From contig CAWFQH010000001.1 of assembly GCA_963817945.1 (NCBI GenBank), positions 248,001-312,000 on the forward strand: DNA of 64,000 bases. The letters run 5' to 3'. Numbering within the stretch: position 1 is the first letter of the stretch; each line of letters opens with the position of its first letter. The DNA is from VRUE01 sp963817945. GTDB taxonomy: Bacteria; Actinomycetota; Thermoleophilia; Solirubrobacterales; 70-9. Positions 60,192 through 64,000 of this stretch are shown here, piece after piece. Under the pieces are notes generated by a model. It was given only the letters and a program-made list of their open reading frames with translations, had not been told where the DNA came from and ran no database searches. Position numbers and translations under genes: made by a program.

Positions 60192-60691
60192 GCATGAGTG
60201 GCGCGTTACTCGCGCTATCCGCGAACAAGGCGCCAGGCAGATGGCTTGTTACCGTGCTGGCGCTGCTCGCGGTCGTGGCGCCCGCCGCTGCGGCAGCCCC
60301 GCAGACGACCCTCCCTGACATCGAAGACGAGGTGATGTGCCCGATCTGCGGCACGCTGCTGGAGCTCTCGGAATCGCCGCAGGCGGAGCGACAGAGGGCC
60401 TTCATCTCCCGCCAGATCGCCACTGGCAACAGCAAGGAGGAGATAAAGGATGCGCTAGTCGCCGAGTACGGCCGGCCCGTTCTGGCGCTGCCACGCGGCT
60501 CCGGCTTCGACCTCTCCGCCTACCTGGTGCCGGCGATCGCCTTCGCCGTCGCCGCGGCGGCGCTGGCGATCGGCATCGCCCGCTGGCGCCGCGCTGGCGA
60601 TCGCGTTCCACCGGGCCCGACCGCCGGTGAGGCGACGCGCGATGCGGACGCCCAGCGCCTCGACGACGACCTTGCCCGCTACGACCTCTGA
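60188..60691 (+). CDS. ccmH: Cytochrome c maturation protein CcmH
   Basis: 167 residues. Signal or anchor WLVTVLALLAVVAPAAAAAP, then EDEVMCPICGTLLELSESPQ (Cys51-x2-Cys54; family LRCxxCxxxxxxxS), AFISRQIATGNSKEEIKDAL, and a second helix (YLVPAIAFAVAAAALAIGIA). It is a thiol oxidoreductase that docks apocytochrome. The first codons after MSMS (SGALLALSANKAPG) are encoded by a palindromic repeat with rare TTA and CTA codons, so the N-terminus was extended or altered by the element. Confidence 0.9.
   Translation: MSMSGALLALSANKAPGRWLVTVLALLAVVAPAAAAAPQTTLPDIEDEVMCPICGTLLELSESPQAERQRAFISRQIATGNSKEEIKDALVAEYGRPVLALPRGSGFDLSAYLVPAIAFAVAAAALAIGIARWRRAGDRVPPGPTAGEATRDADAQRLDDDLARYDL
60199..60237. repeat. 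39-nt palindromic repeat inside the ccmH start region
   Basis: Matches 17043-17081 at about 32 of 39 bases, sharing TGGCGCG, ACTCGCGCTAT, CGCGA and GCGCC blocks. It starts 12 bp after the ccmH ATG and stays in frame. A hairpin at this point could affect translation initiation. Confidence 0.75.
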
Positions 60692-60717
60692 GGCGCCCGG
60701 CCTCCCGGAGGCCGATC

Positions 60718-61335
60718 TCAGCCCTGAACGACTAATCCGGTGAGGGGGATGCCGAGATCCGGTGGCGGATCGTCGCGGCCGACGCAGGCCAGCGCCGCGT
60801 CTGCCTCGGCGGCGACAGCGGAAAGGGCCGCGTCCCCGTTCGCCTCGGGGCCGGCGAGGACCAGCAGCTCGTACGCACCGCGCAGCTTCGCGATCGCGTG
60901 CCGGAAGCGCTCGGAGCCGAGCAACGTCGGCGCGTCGGACGCCTCTCGGCCGGCGACGACGCAGACCAGCGGCTGGCCCGCCTTCTGGGCGCCGGGCCCG
61001 GCGAGGACGAGCGAGTCGAGGATCTGCTCCGGCTCGACCTCACCGCGCAGGTACTCGTGCAGCCCGGGGGCCGCGGCCAGCCCGAGGGCGTCGGCGACGC
61101 CGGGTTGGCCGAGGTCGCACTCGAGCAGCGCAGTCCGGGTGTCGGCGGCCGCGGCGGCGGCAGCCAGCCCGATCGCCACGGCACGCCGACGCCCAGGCTC
61201 CCCCAGGACCAGCACGGCACGGCTACCGTGCAGCTGCCCGCGCAGGGCGTCATAGGCCTCTAGATCGCAACGGCGCAGCGTCCCGGCCGGTGGCGCGGCA
61301 CCCGCCTGGGTGGGGATCTCCGCCAATACCTTCAC
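60718..61335 (-). CDS. ParA/BY-kinase-like P-loop protein with degenerate Walker A
   Basis: 205 residues: AVLVLGEPGRRRAVAIGLAA sits where GxxxGKS/T should be and lacks the lysine. ALLECDLGQPGVADALGL matches the second Walker motif of CpsD/Wzc-type ATPases, and LHEYLRGEVEPEQIL their follow-on. ATP hydrolysis is doubtful, so a scaffold or sensor role is possible. It starts in an ATGA overlap with the argS stop on the same strand. The link to polysaccharide control is only by family. Confidence 0.7.
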   Translation of the reverse strand: MKVLAEIPTQAGAAPPAGTLRRCDLEAYDALRGQLHGSRAVLVLGEPGRRRAVAIGLAAAAAAADTRTALLECDLGQPGVADALGLAAAPGLHEYLRGEVEPEQILDSLVLAGPGAQKAGQPLVCVVAGREASDAPTLLGSERFRHAIAKLRGAYELLVLAGPEANGDAALSAVAAEADAALACVGRDDPPPDLGIPLTGLVVQG

Positions 61336-62969
61336 ATCCGCTCGGGGGCGGAGATGCCCAGTAGTCCGAGGGCGCCGGCGATCGTTCGCTTCGCCAGCAG
61401 GCAGAGGGAGAGCCGCTGGCCCTCGACCCCCTCCCCCTCTGCCCCGATCACCTTGCAGTCGCGATAGAAGGCGTGAAAGTCGGCCGCGACCGCCATCGAG
61501 TAAGCGCAGATTCGGTGCGGCGCGCGGCGTGCCGCCGCCTCGCGGACCTCCTCGGGGAACTCGAGCAGGCGCTTGATCAGGTCCCGCTCAGCCGGCTCCA
61601 ACGCGGTGCCGGGAATCGGGCGGGCAACTGCGCTCCCTTCCTCATCCGCTTTGCGCAGGATGCTGGCGATGCGCGCGTGGGCGTACTGGACGTAGTAGAC
61701 GGGGTTCTCACTCGACTCGCGCCGCGCCAGCTCCAGGTCGAGGTCGACGGCGGTGTCGTGGCTGCGCCAAAGCATGAACCAGCGGGCCGCGTCGACGCCG
61801 ATGTCATCGACCAGCTCGTCCAGCGAGACGAAATCGCCGCTGCGCTTCGACATCTGCGCCCGCTCACCACCTTCGACGATGTGGACGAGGCGCATGATCG
61901 GTGACTCGATCGCCTCCGGGTCCGCGCCAAGGGCGGCGATCGCCGCCCGCAGACGCGGCGCGTAGCCGTGGTGATCGGCGCCCAGCACGTCGATCAGACG
62001 GTCGAAGCCGCGCTCGAGCTTGTCGCGGTGGTAGGCGACGTCGGCGGCCAGATAGGTCGGCTCGCCCTCGGCACGGACCAGCACCCGATCCTTGTCGTCG
62101 CCGAACTCGGTGCTGCGCAGCCAGAGGGCACCGTCGCTGCGGTAGGTGTGCCCGCTCTGCTCCAGCGCCGCCAGGGCCTCCTCGACCTCGCCGCGGCCGT
62201 AGAGACCCCGCTCGGAGAACCAGGTGTCGAAGTGAACCCCGAAGCGGTCGAGGCTTTCCCGGACGTCCTCCAGGACCAGCTCGACCGCCCGCAAACCGAT
62301 CGCGTCGGCATCGGCTGGATCGAGGTTCTCAGAGCGGAGCCGCTCCGCCAGGCGCTCGACGTAGGGTCCGCGGTACCCGTCCTCAGGGGGCTCGCCGCCG
62401 GTCATCGCGGCGACGATCGAGGCGGCGAAGCGCTGCATCTGACCACCGGCGTCGTTGACGTAGTACTCGCGCTCGACCCGGTGCCCGACTGACTCCAGCA
62501 GCCGCACCAGGGCGTCGCCGTAGGCTGCGTGGCGGCCGCCGCCGACGTGCAGTGGACCGGTCGGGTTGGCGGAGACGAACTCGACCAGGACCCTCTCGGG
62601 TGAGTCGGCAGGAGCCGGGCCGAGCCGCTCGCCGGCGGCCTCGAGCGCCGCCGCCGCCGCGTGGAACCAGGTGTCCGAGAGGAAGAGATTGACGAAGCCG
62701 GGACCGGCGACCTCGACCCGATCGAGCCAGCCTTGGGCCCCCAGCTCCCGCTGCAGCTCCGCGCAGAGCCTGGCGGCGACGTCCCGCGGGCTTTCGCCGA
62801 GGGGCGCCGCAAGCAGCATCGCGGCGTTGGAGCTGTAGTCGCCGTGCTCGGGCTGCGGAGGTCGCTCCAGCGCGGGAGCCGGTCCGGCCGGCTCGCCCTC
62901 GCGGAGAGCCCGGGCGGCCCTGTCGACGGCCGAGCGGAGCTCTGCGATCGGATCGGTTGCAGCGATCAT
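61332..62969 (-). CDS. argS: Arginyl-tRNA synthetase
   Basis: 545 residues. N-terminal Add1 domain, then SANPTGPLHVGGGRHAAYGD (HIGH as HVGG), YYVNDAGGQMQRFAAS, ADVAYHRDKLERGFDRLIDV, GADHHGY, AQMSKRSGDFVSLDEL (KMSKS-like) and a C-terminal anticodon-binding helical domain with YVQYAHARIASILRKA. It charges tRNA-Arg. Full length and complete. Confidence 0.95.
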   Translation of the reverse strand: MIAATDPIAELRSAVDRAARALREGEPAGPAPALERPPQPEHGDYSSNAAMLLAAPLGESPRDVAARLCAELQRELGAQGWLDRVEVAGPGFVNLFLSDTWFHAAAAALEAAGERLGPAPADSPERVLVEFVSANPTGPLHVGGGRHAAYGDALVRLLESVGHRVEREYYVNDAGGQMQRFAASIVAAMTGGEPPEDGYRGPYVERLAERLRSENLDPADADAIGLRAVELVLEDVRESLDRFGVHFDTWFSERGLYGRGEVEEALAALEQSGHTYRSDGALWLRSTEFGDDKDRVLVRAEGEPTYLAADVAYHRDKLERGFDRLIDVLGADHHGYAPRLRAAIAALGADPEAIESPIMRLVHIVEGGERAQMSKRSGDFVSLDELVDDIGVDAARWFMLWRSHDTAVDLDLELARRESSENPVYYVQYAHARIASILRKADEEGSAVARPIPGTALEPAERDLIKRLLEFPEEVREAAARRAPHRICAYSMAVAADFHAFYRDCKVIGAEGEGVEGQRLSLCLLAKRTIAGALGLLGISAPERM

Positions 62970-62986
62970 CGGGATCGGGGCATCGT

Positions 62987-63751
62987 ATGACCAGGGATAC
63001 GCTGCGAGCCGTGCGCGTCGCCGCGATCACCGACATCCACGCCAACCTCCCCGCCCTTGAGGCAGTCCTCGACTCGATCGAAGCGGTCGGGGTGGAGGAG
63101 ATCTGGTGCCTCGGGGACGTCGTCGGCTACGGCGCCGACCCGGATGCCTGCGCCGATCTCGTCCGCGAGCGCTGCACCCTGTGCCTCGTCGGCAACCACG
63201 ACCTGGCCGTCCTGGGCGCGCTCGACATCTCCGCCTTCTCGGAGGCCGCGGCAGCCGCGGTGGCGTGGACCCGGGAACGGGTCACGGAGGGGACGCTCGA
63301 GCTGCTGCGGGAGCTGGAGCCCAGCGGCCTGCGCGATGGCATCGCCCTCTCACACGCTTCGCCACGCGACCCGGTCTGGGAGTACGTGCTGTCTTCCGAG
63401 CAGGCCGACGCCTGCCTCGACGCGCAGGGCGAGCGGATCGGCCTGATCGGCCATTCGCACGTATCGCTGTACTTCAGCCGGCCGGCGGTACCGCAGCGGG
63501 GGGAGGTCCAGGGAGCCCAGGCGAGCGACGACACCCTGCTGGACCTGGGAAGAGGCAGCTGGCTGATCAATCCCGGCAGCGTCGGCCAGCCCCGCGATGG
63601 CGATCCTCGCGCCGCCTGGCTGGAGCTGGACACCGCCGGGCCGACGGCTCGCTTTCATCGCGTTCCCTACGAGATCGGCCGGGCCGCCGCGGCGATCGTC
63701 GACGCCGGCCTGCCGCGGCGCCTCGCGGACCGTCTCCACGCCGGCCAGTGA
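62987..63751 (+). CDS. Calcineurin-like metallophosphatase
   Basis: 254 residues from ATG 62987 (GTG 63011 is an alternative nearer the first motif). Motifs: ITDIHANLPALEAVL, LGDVVGYGADPDAC, LVGNHDLAVLG, LSHASPRDPVWEYV, GLIGHSHVSLYF and INPGSVGQPRDGDPRA, the YfcE/metallophosphatase-2-like set with all metal ligands. The substrate is unknown. It is divergent from argS by 17 bp. Confidence 0.88.
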   Translation: MTRDTLRAVRVAAITDIHANLPALEAVLDSIEAVGVEEIWCLGDVVGYGADPDACADLVRERCTLCLVGNHDLAVLGALDISAFSEAAAAAVAWTRERVTEGTLELLRELEPSGLRDGIALSHASPRDPVWEYVLSSEQADACLDAQGERIGLIGHSHVSLYFSRPAVPQRGEVQGAQASDDTLLDLGRGSWLINPGSVGQPRDGDPRAAWLELDTAGPTARFHRVPYEIGRAAAAIVDAGLPRRLADRLHAGQ

Positions 63752-63836
63752 GACGGCAAAGCGGCAAACCGAGTTGTCGGGAAGCGCGAAATGCAGGGAA
63801 ATTCCGCTCACCCGGGCGTTCTCTAGACTCGGCCGG

Positions 63837-64000
63837 ATGCCCCGTGCCCTCGCATCGCTGCTCGCTCTCGCCCTGGCCGGAGCGATGACCCTCGCCGCAG
63901 CCGGTTGCGGCGAGGAGGACGCCCAACTGCTGCCCGGCGGCACCGCCCAGGAGATCACGGCCAATCTCGACACCGTCCAGCAATTGAGCGACGAAGGGGA
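63837..64000 (+). CDS. Lipoprotein, truncated by window edge
   Basis: 54 codons are visible from ATG, no stop before the edge. Signal LASLLALALAGAMTLAAAGC ends in a lipobox with Cys24. The mature part starts GEEDAQLLPGGTAQEITANL and reads as a helical segment. Function unknown from this fragment. Confidence 0.7.
   Translation, partial: MPRALASLLALALAGAMTLAAAGCGEEDAQLLPGGTAQEITANLDTVQQLSDEG

Overview
The window is about 70% G+C and codes densely on both strands. It reads as chromosome of a high-GC Gram-positive, most likely a deep-branching actinobacterium of the Thermoleophilia/Solirubrobacterales type. This rests on a class A RNase P RNA, an actinobacterial SOS box (TCGAAC-N4-GTTCG) before lexA, a c-di-AMP (ydaO-type) leader before an RlpA-like gene, a DUF4333 lipoprotein, GTP-type PEP carboxykinase, MMPL exporters, and a fadA2-fabG4-htdX-like beta-oxidation cluster. 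Cytochrome c maturation is by the Ccm (System I) route. The taxon is an inference. There is no sign of a plasmid, prophage, CRISPR array or defence island.

Layout. Positions 1-15.8 kb form an envelope/exopolysaccharide region: a glycoside hydrolase-glycosyltransferase fusion running off the left edge, a frame-interrupted GT4 glycosyltransferase, two tandem paralogous secreted glycoside hydrolases, an O-antigen-ligase-like polymerase, a membrane-anchored surface protein, a third secreted hydrolase and a UDP-sugar dehydrogenase. Central-carbon genes are interspersed: malyl-CoA lyase and PEP carboxykinase. Positions 15.8-18.3 kb carry a two-subunit acyl-CoA ligase of the succinyl-CoA synthetase family plus a mono-cluster ferredoxin. 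An HxlR regulator diverges from an MMPL exporter across a perfect palindrome (19.5 kb). Positions 22.8-30.5 kb are a six-gene lipid-oxidation operon (thiolase, FabG4-like reductase, MaoC hydratase, two acyl-CoA dehydrogenases, acyl-CoA synthetase). A GGDEF-EAL protein, a YyaL-like protein, a low-GC secreted protein, a second MMPL exporter and glutamine synthetase follow.

From 39 to 44.4 kb lie a CMD-family protein without its cysteines, secreted proteins, the c-di-AMP riboswitch with rlpA, rnpB, a deleted SDR pseudogene abutted by a complete IS5-family element (897 bp, 15-bp inverted ends, TAA duplication), lexA and tRNA-Leu(GAG). From 44.6 to 51 kb are a YihY-like membrane protein, two methyltransferases, a CYTH protein, dtd, a GNAT, the alkane-oxidation unit alkB-rubA-tetR and secG. 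From 51 to 61 kb the ccm genes are split: ccmF and ccmE on the minus strand, ccmG-like and ccmH on the plus strand. Between them lie an SDR, a GT2, a 987-residue secreted protein, an ArsR-type HTH protein and tRNA-Gly(CCC). The right end has a degenerate ParA/BY-kinase-like ATPase, argS, a metallophosphatase and a truncated lipoprotein gene.

The least explained signal is a layer of structured repeats. (i) Two convergent copies of a cloverleaf-like element of about 130-150 nt lie at 7.7-8.1 kb; their closing stems differ in sequence but both pair, while the core is conserved. (ii) A palindrome is shared between an intergenic site (28.95 kb) and the inside of the maoC coding sequence (25.92 kb). 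(iii) A 39-nt palindrome is shared between a ligase-gene spacer (17.04 kb) and the ccmH signal-peptide codons (60.20 kb). (iv) Three further long single-copy inverted repeats sit in gaps between genes. Together they suggest REP/MITE-like elements or structured RNAs that can enter reading frames.
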